Source of the DNA: an uncultured Bacteroidales bacterium
GTDB taxonomy: Bacteria > Bacteroidota > Bacteroidia > Bacteroidales > UBA932
Assembly (NCBI GenBank): GCA_944323785.1
Contig: CALUTU010000011.1
Coordinates: 19,759-83,758 of the forward strand
Length of the DNA stretch: 64,000 bases
Direction: 5' to 3'
The notes under the pieces: generated by a model
What the model saw: only the letters and a program-made list of their open reading frames with translations
The model's database searches: none
What the model was told of the DNA's origin: nothing
In this document: piece by piece, positions 17,770 through 26,185 of the stretch
How positions within the stretch are numbered: position 1 is the first letter of the stretch
How the letters are laid out: every line of letters starts with the position of its first letter
Made by a program: the position numbers and the translations under genes

Positions 17770-17817
17770 TTTGCATGTATGTAAAATATACTTTACATTT
17801 GCACAAGTAAAATTTAC
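17770..17817 (+). promoter_or_regulatory. Promoter with overlapping GTAAA/TTTAC inverted repeats
   Basis: TTTG at 17770-17773 and TACATTTG at 17794-17801 form a consensus promoter with a 20-bp spacer. Two inverted repeats overlap it: GTAAA-6 bp-TTTAC at 17781-17796 and GTAAA-1 bp-TTTAC at 17807-17817. They are good candidates for binding of the small Xre protein encoded downstream. Confidence 0.65.
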
Positions 17818-17832
17818 ATAAATAAAACAGAT

Positions 17833-18297
17833 ATGAAAACTAAACATTATCTTCTTTCCTACAAATGGCAGACGGCAGGATGGATACTCCTGGCTGTTGC
17901 CTTAATGGTGACTTGTCTAATTGTTGGTGTAGGACTTTACATGACGATGAGCGAGGCTGTTACGAAACTATTTGTCGCGGCTGTTTATGTCGTGACCGCT
18001 GTTTCACTGCTGCTGATAGCATTTTCGGAGGAGAGGCAGGAGGACGAATTCATTAAGTCGCTGCGGGGAAGGTCGCTGGCTGCTGCGGCTTGCGTGGCAT
18101 TTGTGCTGTCCATAATCTGGTTCTGCGTGAGCAATGTAGGCCAGATGTATCTCCCTTTGCAGAAGGGTGACGATCTGTGGTGGAAATTCAGCTTAGTGGA
18201 TAATTATCTGTCAATTATCCCGATGTTTTTCCTTTACATCGTTATTTTCAAAGCGAGTCTGTGGGTCTATAGATGGAGGAGCCGCCATGAAGAATAA
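17833..18297 (+). CDS. Four-helix membrane protein co-encoded with an Xre regulator
   Basis: 154 residues with four hydrophobic segments at about 16-37, 44-62, 82-102 and 121-140, and a charged loop EERQEDEFIKSLRGRS after the second. Its 3' end overlaps the Xre-type regulator gene by 11 bp. Pairs of a small membrane protein and a YozG-like HTH protein are common, and the membrane partner may bind or sequester the regulator. The family was not recognised. Confidence 0.6.
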   Translation: MKTKHYLLSYKWQTAGWILLAVALMVTCLIVGVGLYMTMSEAVTKLFVAAVYVVTAVSLLLIAFSEERQEDEFIKSLRGRSLAAAACVAFVLSIIWFCVSNVGQMYLPLQKGDDLWWKFSLVDNYLSIIPMFFLYIVIFKASLWVYRWRSRHEE

Positions 18298-18478
18298 CAT
18301 CCGCGTCGAGAGGGCTGTCCTGCGCATATCTCAGCAGCAGCTGGCCGAGGCCGTCGGAGTCTCCCGCCAGACCATTTACGCCATCGAGAACGGGAAGTTC
18401 ATTCCCTCCACCGAGCTGGCACTGAAACTTTCGGCCTATTTCGAGAAGACAGTCAATGAGCTTTTTCAGCTGGATTGA
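18287..18478 (+). CDS. Small Xre/YozG-type helix-turn-helix regulator
   Basis: 63 residues, almost entirely one HTH_3 domain. The two helices are QQQLAEAVGV and RQTIYAIENGK, followed by PSTELALKLSAYF. This short form is typical of YozG-like regulators paired with membrane proteins. It overlaps the upstream membrane gene by 11 bp, and the next ATG lies 3 bp after its stop. It probably binds the inverted repeats at 17781-17817 and regulates its own operon. Confidence 0.88.
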   Translation: MKNNIRVERAVLRISQQQLAEAVGVSRQTIYAIENGKFIPSTELALKLSAYFEKTVNELFQLD

Positions 18479-18480
18479 TC

Positions 18481-18840
18481 ATGCGGCTGGGATTGAGCAT
18501 TAAGCAGAGGGCGAGTCTGACGGCTATGTACGCCAGAAATTTCCTGATGGTCTCGGGGATATGCAGCTTGTCTGCGTTCATTGCTCTGGCGGCGATGGAC
18601 GCGGATAGGGCCGGACTCGCAGCGATGGCCGGGATGCTGTCGCTGATGAAGCTGTTCCTGACCGGGATACTGGTGCTGCTTAGAATGTTGGACCGCGGCC
18701 GGGGCGACCGGGAGTTTTTCTATATCAATCTCGGGCTCTATCCGCACCGGATGACGGCTGCGGCTGTGATTCTCGACCTTGCGGTATATGCTGTGGGACT
18801 GACCGTTATAATCTTGATTAAAAATGCCCTGCAGTACTGA
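18481..18840 (+). CDS. Small membrane protein of unknown family
   Basis: 119 residues from ATG 18481. Three hydrophobic stretches are visible (FLMVSGICSLSAFIALA, LAAMAGMLSLMKLFLTGI, AAVILDLAVYAVGLTVII), with a charged loop LLRMLDRGRGDREFFYIN. It overlaps the ABC ATPase gene by 17 bp, which suggests it is the membrane partner of that ATPase, though it is short for a permease. I do not recognise the family. Confidence 0.6.
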   Translation: MRLGLSIKQRASLTAMYARNFLMVSGICSLSAFIALAAMDADRAGLAAMAGMLSLMKLFLTGILVLLRMLDRGRGDREFFYINLGLYPHRMTAAAVILDLAVYAVGLTVIILIKNALQY

Positions 18841-19561
18841 GACACATAAAGTGCATACGCTGCTCGCCGACAGCATAACCCTCTCGTTCGGACGGCAGAA
18901 TGTCCTGAACGGAGCCTGGCTGCGGTCTCAGACCGGCATGGTCACGGGGCTGCTGGGCCGCAACGGAAGCGGCAAGTCCTCGATGTTCCGTGCGGTGATG
19001 GGGCAGCTTAGGACTCAGAATTGCTTTGTGCGGGTGGACGACGAAACCGTCTCGGATGCCTTGCAAGGCGGCAGCACTTCATGGCTGCCGTGGTCCGTGA
19101 CCGGAGGCCTCTTCCGGAACAGCTCCGTGGCCCGCTGTCTCAAGTACCTGCCTCAAGGCAACTTCCTGCCGCCGAAGATGACCTTGCACCGGATATTCGA
19201 ATATTACGCGATGGACTACGGAGAACTAGCCGAGACATTTCCCCAATTCGCACAATATCAGGATGCCCAGGTGCGGGAACTGTCCTCGGGAGAAGTGCGC
19301 ATCGCCGGGATATGGCTGGTGCTGTGCTCCCCGGCTCCGTTCTGCATCCTCGACGAGCCGTTTTCCTTCCTCGCCCCGGTGGCGGTGGAACGGATTCAGG
19401 ACCTCATCCGCCGCCAGAAGTCCTCCAAAGGCATCATCCTCTCCGATCACAACTACAACGCCCTCCTCGAAGTCTCCGACGAAGTCCTCCTGCTCTCCGA
19501 CGGTTATGTCCATCAGGTCCGGGACCGCAGCGACTTGGTGCGGTACGGCTACTGCCGTTAA
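18824..19561 (+). CDS. ABC transporter ATP-binding protein
   Basis: 245 residues. Walker A is GRNGSGKS at 45-52, the signature is LSSGEVRI, Walker B is CILDEPFSFLAP and the H-loop is LSDHNY. A Q-loop Gln lies in YLPQGNF. Some spacing is unusual, with a shortened helical domain, but all nucleotide-binding motifs are present. It ends the operon that begins with the membrane/Xre pair and meets the convergent HTH gene with a 4-bp overlap. Immunity, drug export or signalling roles are all possible. Confidence 0.8.
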   Translation: MPCSTETHKVHTLLADSITLSFGRQNVLNGAWLRSQTGMVTGLLGRNGSGKSSMFRAVMGQLRTQNCFVRVDDETVSDALQGGSTSWLPWSVTGGLFRNSSVARCLKYLPQGNFLPPKMTLHRIFEYYAMDYGELAETFPQFAQYQDAQVRELSSGEVRIAGIWLVLCSPAPFCILDEPFSFLAPVAVERIQDLIRRQKSSKGIILSDHNYNALLEVSDEVLLLSDGYVHQVRDRSDLVRYGYCR

Positions 19562-19770
19562 TGGCTGTCCTCGCGGTATTCGAGGATGTCGCCGGGCTGG
19601 CAGTCGAGGGCGCGGCAGAGGGCCTCGAGGGTGGTGAAGCGGATGGCCCGGGCCTTGCCGGTCTTGAGTATCGAGAGGTTTGCGGGGGTGATGCCGACTT
19701 TTGCGGCCAGCTCGCCGGAGGACATCTTGCGGCGGGCGAGCATTATGTCTATGTTTACGATTATTGCCAT
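19558..19770 (-). CDS. Xre/YozG-type helix-turn-helix regulator (HTH_26)
   Basis: 70 residues from ATG 19770; upstream in-frame codons would run into the DUF2975 gene. The pattern MAIIVNIDIMLARRKMSSGELAA, ITPANLSILKTGKARAIRF, LEALCRALDCQPGDILEY (split here for length) is the hallmark of the YozG-like family. It follows a DUF2975 membrane gene by 10 bp, the standard pairing for this family. It is likely autoregulatory. Confidence 0.9.
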   Translation of the reverse strand: MAIIVNIDIMLARRKMSSGELAAKVGITPANLSILKTGKARAIRFTTLEALCRALDCQPGDILEYREDSH

Positions 19771-19780
19771 GGCTGTTTGT

Positions 19781-20293
19781 TTAGATGGTGAGTCTGTTTT
19801 CTTCGCTGACTCTGACCGCAAGGCCGTAGATGAGGGAGAAGGCGAAGAGTATCAGCGGAGTCAGAAGCATAGCATCAGTGATGTTTTTGTATGTGTCGTA
19901 GATTAGAATACGGATATTCTCATTGCAGAAATTGTACAGTAGGTTGCATACTGCGGCGGATATCAGTATGTAAGTGTTTGATTTAAGAAAAAATGCTCCT
20001 GATTTGAGGGCAAGAATGGACTTGATCATGAACAGGAGCAGCAGAGCGTCGAAAGCGATGCCGAAGAGCAGGCGCCCATAAAATATAAAGTATTGCCAGC
20101 CGAGGACATCGTTGCGCCATACGATTTTGCTGCCGTTCTCAGCGGCGCCGTCTCCGTAGACAATATTCCTGTAGTCTGTAAACCATCCGGCTACGCTTCC
20201 GCTTTGCACGATAAGCCATACGGCATTTACAATGCAGATGATGCCGACTATTGCTGTTACGGCAATCAGTAGATTTTTAGTGTTTCTTTTCAT
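19781..20293 (-). CDS. DUF2975 membrane protein
   Basis: 170 residues from ATG 20293. Four hydrophobic segments are visible: LLIAVTAIVGIICIVNAVWL, LLFGIAFDALLLLFMI, TYILISAAVCNLL and AMLLTPLILFAFSLIYGLAV. The ending RVSEENRLTI is characteristic of DUF2975. The YozG-type regulator follows by 10 bp. A -7 box TATATTTG lies on the reverse strand at 20326-20333. Members of this pair are thought to form membrane-linked regulatory modules; the signal is unknown. Confidence 0.82.
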   Translation of the reverse strand: MKRNTKNLLIAVTAIVGIICIVNAVWLIVQSGSVAGWFTDYRNIVYGDGAAENGSKIVWRNDVLGWQYFIFYGRLLFGIAFDALLLLFMIKSILALKSGAFFLKSNTYILISAAVCNLLYNFCNENIRILIYDTYKNITDAMLLTPLILFAFSLIYGLAVRVSEENRLTI

Positions 20294-20453
20294 AATTCGG
20301 TAAATTTTTATTGTTAATCGATATGCAAATATAGTGATTTTATCGAAAAACAATAAATAATCTGAAATTTTTCTGAATGTTATGTCTTTTTGCTGTCACA
20401 GAGCACAATCCGTGTATGCGGTGCGGACCCTCGCCGTTTTTGAACGCGTACAT

Positions 20454-20487
20454 TTTTGCGGTAAAAGTTTTACTTTTGCGGTAAAAG
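20454..20487 (+). promoter_or_regulatory. Repeat-rich promoter of the aspartic protease gene
   Basis: TTTTGCGGTAAAAG occurs twice with a 20-bp period (20454-20467 and 20474-20487). The bases between form GTAAAA-G-TTTTAC at 20461-20473, another member of the GTAAA/TTTAC inverted-repeat group. TACTTTTG at 20471-20478 fits the -7 box and ATG follows at 20499. Confidence 0.5.
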
Positions 20488-20498
20488 TATCCACAATC

Positions 20499-21866
20499 AT
20501 GGCAAAAAGATTTCTCACTATCCTTCTTCTGAGCACGGCAGCAATGCTGGCATCTCAGGCGCAGAATGCTGACGGGCGCATCGGGACGTGCATGAACGAA
20601 GGCCGTTGGTTCGACCTGGCACACGAGCTGAATGTTACTCCGGCGGATTCCGTCAACCCTATTTTGTATAAGATGGCAGTGGCAATGACGCACCACTATT
20701 TCAACCGACCTGACTCGGCGTGCACAGTGCTGGGAGATCTGCTGAACAATCATCAGGAGGAGTTGGGCGACAATACTTTAAGCATGGCGGTGCTGCTGGG
20801 AATGAACCTGGCGCGTACCGACCGCTATGCGGAAGCGGCAGATCTGATGCATAGCCTGTGCGGCCAGCTGGAAGCAATGGGTGCGGACAGTACGCAGACC
20901 GCAGGGCTGAGTATCATGGCGCGGCAGTACCGCGTTTTCGCCGAAAACGGCCCTGTCTGCCGGCCTCTGCATCCCGCAGGCACTTACCGCGTTCCGATGA
21001 AGATTGATAATGCGATGCATACGGTCAGGGATAAAGCGTCCGAAGGGCATTTTATAGCAATGGACGGGCGCATCAACGGGAGGGAAAGTCCTCTGGTATT
21101 CGATACCGGTGCCGGTGTCAATATCATATCTTCCAGGCAGGCATACGAAAGCGGCTTGCGTCTTCTGGATGCAGTCATACCGATGGCGGGGATCGGTATG
21201 CAGCAGGGACATCTTGCAATGGCGGATACACTGCGTATTGGTGACATGGTGTGGGCCAATGTCCCGTTCCTTATCGTAGACATCCGGACGGGTAATGCGG
21301 AAGTGGACAGTACTGGTATGCTGCTGCCTCCGGTCATCGGTCTGCCCCTCATGCTCCGTATGCAGGAAGTGCAGCTGGATTTTGAGCACCGCCAGTTCAT
21401 CATCCCGGCAGTGCCTTCTTCAAATCCGCTGGGGGAGAGCAATATGCTGAGGACGGACAGTGAGGTCCTGCACGTGGCTGCTGCAGACGGAGACGGGCGG
21501 CCTCTGTATCTGCATTTTGATACAGGTGGATACGGGACAACGCTTCTTCCGCATTGGTACCTGCAGCACAAGGAGGAGGTTGTGGCTGCGGGAACACCGG
21601 ATTCCCTGAGGGTTGCCGGTGTGGGCGGTGTCAACAGTACCCGCGCTTACCGTCTGCCGTATAAAGAGTTTCGCATAGGAAACGGTGAGGCTGTCCTCGA
21701 TTCGGTGACAGTGGATACAGGAGTCGGCTTGCATACAGGCGGTGAGGAAAATCCTCAATATCTGGGAGGAGAAGAGGACGGTACTTTGGGGCTGGACCTT
21801 CTGGAGCAATTCAGGACGGTGATACTGAACTTGGAGGAAATGTATCTGAACGGGATACCGTATTAG
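20499..21866 (+). CDS. Secreted retropepsin-like aspartic protease homologue
   Basis: 455 residues from ATG 20499, chosen because a signal peptide ending near LASQAQ starts there. The frame is open upstream but has no sensible protein. Residues 45-180 look like TPR-type helices (tallies of Ala/Leu, DRYAEAADLMHSL). Two retropepsin-type active-site motifs follow: VFDTGAGVNIIS with Asp 202 and HFDTGGYGTTLLP with Asp 341. Two DTG halves in one chain allow an intramolecular pepsin-like pair, as in other Bacteroidota aspartyl protease family proteins. It is probably periplasmic. Substrate unknown. Confidence 0.78.
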   Translation: MAKRFLTILLLSTAAMLASQAQNADGRIGTCMNEGRWFDLAHELNVTPADSVNPILYKMAVAMTHHYFNRPDSACTVLGDLLNNHQEELGDNTLSMAVLLGMNLARTDRYAEAADLMHSLCGQLEAMGADSTQTAGLSIMARQYRVFAENGPVCRPLHPAGTYRVPMKIDNAMHTVRDKASEGHFIAMDGRINGRESPLVFDTGAGVNIISSRQAYESGLRLLDAVIPMAGIGMQQGHLAMADTLRIGDMVWANVPFLIVDIRTGNAEVDSTGMLLPPVIGLPLMLRMQEVQLDFEHRQFIIPAVPSSNPLGESNMLRTDSEVLHVAAADGDGRPLYLHFDTGGYGTTLLPHWYLQHKEEVVAAGTPDSLRVAGVGGVNSTRAYRLPYKEFRIGNGEAVLDSVTVDTGVGLHTGGEENPQYLGGEEDGTLGLDLLEQFRTVILNLEEMYLNGIPY

Positions 21867-21984
21867 CTCGATAGCAGACAATGCAGGCCAATCTTCACGT
21901 TGCTTTTTAGTTGTAACGGATGTGGTTAAAAATTAAGATGTTAGCAAAATCACAGAATTTAATTGCTGCACTTGAAAATATCTG

Positions 21985-22137
21985 TACCGCAACGTCACCG
22001 AATCGTGGGATTTGCTGCCGTTGTGGCAGGGGCACGGCGGGTCGATGCTGTCTATAATGCCTGTGGCAACGGTTGTGTAGAAAAGACATTACCGCAACGT
22101 CACCGAATCGTGGGATTTGCTGCCGTTGTGGCAAGGG
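21985..22137. repeat. Two 48-bp direct repeats, 105 bp apart
   Basis: Copies at 21985-22032 and 22090-22137 differ at one base. Each contains near-inverted arms CCGCAACG and CGTTGTGG, so each can fold as a hairpin. The 57 bp between them is unique. With only two copies and no cas genes nearby it is not a CRISPR array. A REP-like element is more likely. Confidence 0.7.
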
Positions 22138-22221
22138 AGCGGGGAGGCGATGCCGTCCAGAGTGAAAGTACACCGTAGGGCCGGCAATGTGTCCGGATTT
22201 AAGGTAAAGGGGCAGGCTTGC

Positions 22222-22252
22222 GGATAATGATAATCATTAAATCTGTATATTT
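22222..22252 (+). promoter_or_regulatory. Near-consensus Fur box followed by a -7 promoter box
   Basis: GATAATGATAATCATTA at 22222-22238 matches 17 of the 19 positions of the classical Fur box; its core TAATGAT-A-ATCATTA is a perfect inverted repeat. TATATTTG at 22245-22252 is a -7 box. The site sits where a repressor would block RNA polymerase at the gene starting at 22283. Confidence 0.65.
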
Positions 22253-22282
22253 GCAGAATATCGATATAAACAGAAACTGACG

Positions 22283-23296
22283 ATGGAGAACGGACGCAAG
22301 TATTTTTTCAACTATTTTACATCTTTGATTGATGTCTGTAAGGACGGGCATGAGCCTGTGCTGGATATGAAATACAAGAGTTTTTTGTGGGATGAGGACG
22401 TCAAAGGCATAACCTTGCAGCAGGAGGTACACAGCATCGGAAATCCGGATGAGGCCAGGACCGTCAGGATAAGGCTGGCAATCATCAAGGACGAGGACTG
22501 CCGGGCCTTTATGGAGGTGATGAACAGGTATAATCAATGGGAGTTCGCCAAGGGCCAGGTCTCGTCGTCCATAAAGGTGGACGGTCAGTCGTATCGGAAG
22601 ATACTGGACTACTACGGCAAGGATTGCCGGAAGGCAGAGGAGGAAATCCTCGGTAAGATCGTCAGCATGACCGAGGTGGAATATTCCATGCCTGTGGGAC
22701 AGATTGAGGACACTCTGACGCTGACCCTTCCTGTCAGCTGCGATATGCTGGAGGCGAATACCGTCTACTGTATCGGCACATTTGAATGCGGCGGACTTCC
22801 CATGTACTGTCGTGAGTGGGCCAGGTTTGAGTTCATCCGTCCTGCGGCGCCTGTAAAGGAGATGTTCGTCCCTTATTCGGCCTATCTGAAGGTCAGGAAG
22901 CCGGTCGGCCGGTATCTGTATTTCGACAAGTCGGTCGATTATCGTCATTACACCGGATTCCATTCGGACATACATTACGATAAATTATGCGATGAGGTGG
23001 AGGTCAATCCGGCTCTTGTGTGCTTTGAGATGGAGGTGAGATGCGATATAAAGGACCTTCCGATATTCAGCATGGAGATCGGTTCCGGGGATAAGGTGCT
23101 CCGCAGGTTCTACTGTCAGTTGCTGGAGGCAGGGAACAAAAACTGTATAGTCGCCTTCTGTCCGCTGTCGGTCGAGGACATTCCGGTGGCGAGTTACCGG
23201 GAGCTTACGGCCTCTCTTCGGGTATTTGACCGCACAATCGCCACATTCCGGTTCTTTACGGATAGAAAGGAGGAGGGCAGACTCAGGCTAAAGTAG
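22283..23296 (+). CDS. Conserved-looking protein of unknown function, possibly iron-regulated
   Basis: 337 residues, soluble, with no signal peptide or membrane segment. I do not recognise a family. It is rich in charged and aromatic residues, and mixed alpha/beta with long strand-rich stretches (YCIGTFECGGLPMYC, VCFEMEVRCDIKDLP). Eleven or so cysteines are scattered without a CxxC metal motif. A near-consensus Fur box and a -7 box stand directly upstream, so expression may respond to iron. It is a single-gene unit followed by the convergent trmD. Confidence 0.6.
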   Translation: MENGRKYFFNYFTSLIDVCKDGHEPVLDMKYKSFLWDEDVKGITLQQEVHSIGNPDEARTVRIRLAIIKDEDCRAFMEVMNRYNQWEFAKGQVSSSIKVDGQSYRKILDYYGKDCRKAEEEILGKIVSMTEVEYSMPVGQIEDTLTLTLPVSCDMLEANTVYCIGTFECGGLPMYCREWARFEFIRPAAPVKEMFVPYSAYLKVRKPVGRYLYFDKSVDYRHYTGFHSDIHYDKLCDEVEVNPALVCFEMEVRCDIKDLPIFSMEIGSGDKVLRRFYCQLLEAGNKNCIVAFCPLSVEDIPVASYRELTASLRVFDRTIATFRFFTDRKEEGRLRLK

Positions 23297-23343
23297 TGAT
23301 GCCCCCGGTAGTGTGGATGAATCAATGAAGATGAATCAGTGAA

Positions 23344-24036
23344 TCAGTCGGTCTGGTCGGTACCGGCGAGGAGGTCGGGACGGAGGCGGCGGGTGCGCTC
23401 CAAGGCCTGCTCTTCCTGCCATTGCTGTATAAGTTTCGGGTTGCCGGACAGAAGCACGTCAGGCACTTTCCAGCCCATGAAGTCGGCCGGGCGGGTGTAG
23501 ATGGGCGGGGCCAGCAGCCCGTCCTGGAAGGAGTCGGACAGGGCCGAGGTCTCGTCTGTCAGGGCTCCGGGGATGAGGCGGATGATTGAGTCGCAGATGA
23601 CGCAGGCGGCCAGCTCTCCTCCGCTGAGCACATAGCTGCCTATGGAGATTTCCTTGGTGATGAGATGCTCCCTTATGCGGTGGTCGATACCTTTGTAGTG
23701 GCCGCAGAGGATGATGATGTTGTCGCAGGTGGACAGGCTGTTGCACATACTCTGGTCAAGTGTCTCGCCGTCGGGAGAGGTGTAGATGACATGGTCGTAG
23801 TCGCGCTGGGAGGTCAGGTCGGTGATGGCCCTGTACAGAGGCTCCGGCTTGATGACCATCCCAGCGTCACCGCCGAATCCGTAGTCGTCGATCTGCTTGT
23901 AATTGCCTTTGCCATAGTCGTGCAGGTTGACGATATGTATCTCCACCAGACCCTTTTCCCTGGCCCGTCTGATGATGGAGTGGTTGAGCGGACTTTCGAG
24001 CAGGTCCGGCACTGCGCTGATAATGTCTATCCTCAT
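23344..24036 (-). CDS. trmD: tRNA (guanine-N1-)-methyltransferase TrmD
   Basis: 230 residues from ATG 24036 ([13 protein letters not shown]). The frame is open far upstream, but that part is antisense to the DUF349 gene. TrmD methylates G37 of tRNAs with G36, using S-adenosylmethionine, to prevent frameshifting. The trefoil-knot motifs are present: [45 protein letters not shown] and the C-terminal [19 protein letters not shown] -7 box on the reverse strand (24045-24052) lies 8 bp from the start codon. It diverges from the DUF349 gene. Confidence 0.95.
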   Translation of the reverse strand: MRIDIISAVPDLLESPLNHSIIRRAREKGLVEIHIVNLHDYGKGNYKQIDDYGFGGDAGMVIKPEPLYRAITDLTSQRDYDHVIYTSPDGETLDQSMCNSLSTCDNIIILCGHYKGIDHRIREHLITKEISIGSYVLSGGELAACVICDSIIRLIPGALTDETSALSDSFQDGLLAPPIYTRPADFMGWKVPDVLLSGNPKLIQQWQEEQALERTRRLRPDLLAGTDQTD

Positions 24037-24083
24037 AACGGCTGCAAATTTACTTAAAACAGCGGTTCTTTTAAAAAATAATG

Positions 24084-24091
24084 TATATTTG
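24084..24091 (+). promoter_or_regulatory. -7 box of the DUF349-yidC unit
   Basis: TATATTTG fits TAnnTTTG and lies 24 bp before ATG 24116. A clear -33 element is not visible. Confidence 0.55.
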
Positions 24092-24115
24092 CGAGTTGAT
24101 TTTAATATATTGAAT

Positions 24116-26182
24116 ATGATTGACGAGACCTTGAATCCTTCTGTAGAGAAGAGTACTGCTGAAAATTCCGTAGAGAATTCTGAAACACTGAATGTTAACC
24201 CTACCGAGAACGCTCCTGTCGCGGAGGAGACCACGGCTGCCGGTGCATCTGCCGAGGCTGCCGGAGAGATTGCGGATGCCGCTGCTTCCGTGGCGGCTGA
24301 GACTCCCGTGGCTGCTGAGACAGAGGCGGAGACTGCCGTTGAGGAGATGCGCGGAGCGGTCATCAGTGATGAGGAACTTAAGAAACTGTCCTCAAAGAGC
24401 CTGAAAGAGATAGTGGAGACATTCCGCAATCTCGTGGAGAACGGGGACATCATGGAGTTGAACAGGCAGGCTGAGTATATCAAGGCCACTTTCTATAAAG
24501 TTCTGAAAGAGGAGAAGATCGCTTCGGGATATCATGCACTTCCCGGTTCGGCCGACTATGTGGAGATGCCGGAGAACGAGACTGATGCGGAGCCCGCACC
24601 GGAGGCTGCTTCTTCCGAGCCCGAAGAGGCTGCCGGAGAGCCGGAAGCCGCTCCTGCAAAAGAAGACGAGGAGGTGTCAGTCAATCCTTTCGTAGAGATA
24701 GAGCGTGCGTTCAAAGACCTGTACGCCAATTATAAAGCCCGTCGCGCAGTGTATTTCCAGAATCTGGAGCGCGAGAAACAGCTCAATCTGGAGAAGAAGC
24801 TGGAAGTCATAGAGGAACTGAAGAAGCTGCTGGAGAGTACGGAGGACATCAATAAGATCTTCCCCGAATTCAGGGCCCTCCAGACAAGGTGGCGTGAGAT
24901 AGGCCCGGTGCCCCAGGCCAGAATCAAGGACGTGTACGACACCTATCAGCACAATGTCGAGAATTTCTACGACCTGGTCAAGATAAACAATGAGCTCCGC
25001 GATCTGGATTTCAAGAAGAATCTGGAACTGAAGACCGAGCTTTGCGAGCGTGCAGAGGCTCTGGAGAACAATCCGAATGTAGTCGAGGCGTTCAACCTGC
25101 TTCAGAAACTGCATGAGGAGTGGAAGGAGTGCGGCCCTGTGGCCAAGGAGTTCCGCGAGGAGATATGGGAGAGATTCCGCGCCGCCACTTCCCGTATCAA
25201 TAAGATGCACCAGGCTTACTTCGAGGGGCTGAAGGTGCAGCAGAAGGAGAACCTGGCGGCCAAGACCGTTCTCTGCGAGAAGGCAGAGGCTCTGGCTGAC
25301 AAGGATATCAAGGATTCCAACGGTTGGAATTCAGTGACCAAGGAGTTCGAGGAGATACAGAAGGAGTGGAGGAAGATCGGTTTCGCCTCCAAGAAGGACA
25401 ATCAGAAGATATACGACCGTTTCAGGGCTGCCTGCGATAAGTTCTATAACCGCAAGAGGGAGTTCTATGCGGAGTTCAAGGAGCAGATGAGCGGCAATAT
25501 GGAGAAGAAGATCGCTCTTTGCGAGCAGGCTGAGGCAGTACAGGACAGTACTGACTGGAAGAAGACTACCGACTATCTGATCTCGCTTCAGAAACAGTGG
25601 AAGGAGGTAGGCCCTGTATCCCGCAAGAAGTCCGACCAGATCTGGGCAAGGTTCCGTGCGGCCTGCGATCATTTCTTCGACAACAAGGAGAAGAATTACG
25701 GCGGTGTGGATCCTCAGTATGTGGACAATCTGAGGGCAAAGCAGGCGATCATAGAGGAGATAGGCGCTTATGTGTCTACAGGCGACATCAATGCTGACAA
25801 TAGGGCGGCCAGGGAGTTCTCCGAGAGATGGAATGCGGTAGGTTTCGTGCCTTTCAAGGAGAAGGAGAGGATTGCGGAACAGTACCGTGCGGCCATGTCC
25901 GACAAGTTCCCTGATTTCAGAGTTGCAGGAGGCAGAGGCCGTATGCAGAGGTCCCGCGGCAGGGTGGAGGTGAGTCCGGCCCGTCAGGAAAGGGAGCGTC
26001 TGCTGCAGAAGTTCCGCAAGCTGGAAAGCGAGATTGCCACATACGAGAACAATATCGGATTCTTCGCAAGTTCCAAGAAGGCCGAGTCGCTGGTAAGGGA
26101 ATTCCAGAAGAAGATTGACGCGGCAAAGAGTGAACTTGCTGAACTTGAAGAGAAAATACACAATCTGGACGCTCAGGAATAA
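24116..26182 (+). CDS. DUF349 repeat protein
   Basis: 688 residues from ATG 24116. The first 160 residues are acidic, Ala/Glu-rich and low in complexity. Five DUF349 repeats follow, each with a Trp and a G-P/F-V/A turn: [32 protein letters not shown] and RWNAVGFV. The last 60 residues form a coiled coil. DUF349 proteins are widespread and conserved in Bacteroidota; their role is unclear, with links to translation or nucleic acids proposed. It sits 3 bp before yidC on the same strand. Confidence 0.9.
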   Translation: MIDETLNPSVEKSTAENSVENSETLNVNPTENAPVAEETTAAGASAEAAGEIADAAASVAAETPVAAETEAETAVEEMRGAVISDEELKKLSSKSLKEIVETFRNLVENGDIMELNRQAEYIKATFYKVLKEEKIASGYHALPGSADYVEMPENETDAEPAPEAASSEPEEAAGEPEAAPAKEDEEVSVNPFVEIERAFKDLYANYKARRAVYFQNLEREKQLNLEKKLEVIEELKKLLESTEDINKIFPEFRALQTRWREIGPVPQARIKDVYDTYQHNVENFYDLVKINNELRDLDFKKNLELKTELCERAEALENNPNVVEAFNLLQKLHEEWKECGPVAKEFREEIWERFRAATSRINKMHQAYFEGLKVQQKENLAAKTVLCEKAEALADKDIKDSNGWNSVTKEFEEIQKEWRKIGFASKKDNQKIYDRFRAACDKFYNRKREFYAEFKEQMSGNMEKKIALCEQAEAVQDSTDWKKTTDYLISLQKQWKEVGPVSRKKSDQIWARFRAACDHFFDNKEKNYGGVDPQYVDNLRAKQAIIEEIGAYVSTGDINADNRAAREFSERWNAVGFVPFKEKERIAEQYRAAMSDKFPDFRVAGGRGRMQRSRGRVEVSPARQERERLLQKFRKLESEIATYENNIGFFASSKKAESLVREFQKKIDAAKSELAELEEKIHNLDAQE

Positions 26183-26185
26183 GGC

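Larger units (their letters stand above)
21867..22282. other. 416-bp non-coding stretch with a repeat pair and a Fur-like site
   Basis: No credible gene is present. The stretch holds two 48-bp direct repeats (21985-22032 and 22090-22137), then a Fur-type box and a promoter for the downstream gene. Confidence 0.6.

Noticed and set aside
21985-22137. CRISPR array
   Set aside because: Only two repeat copies, a single spacer and no cas genes.
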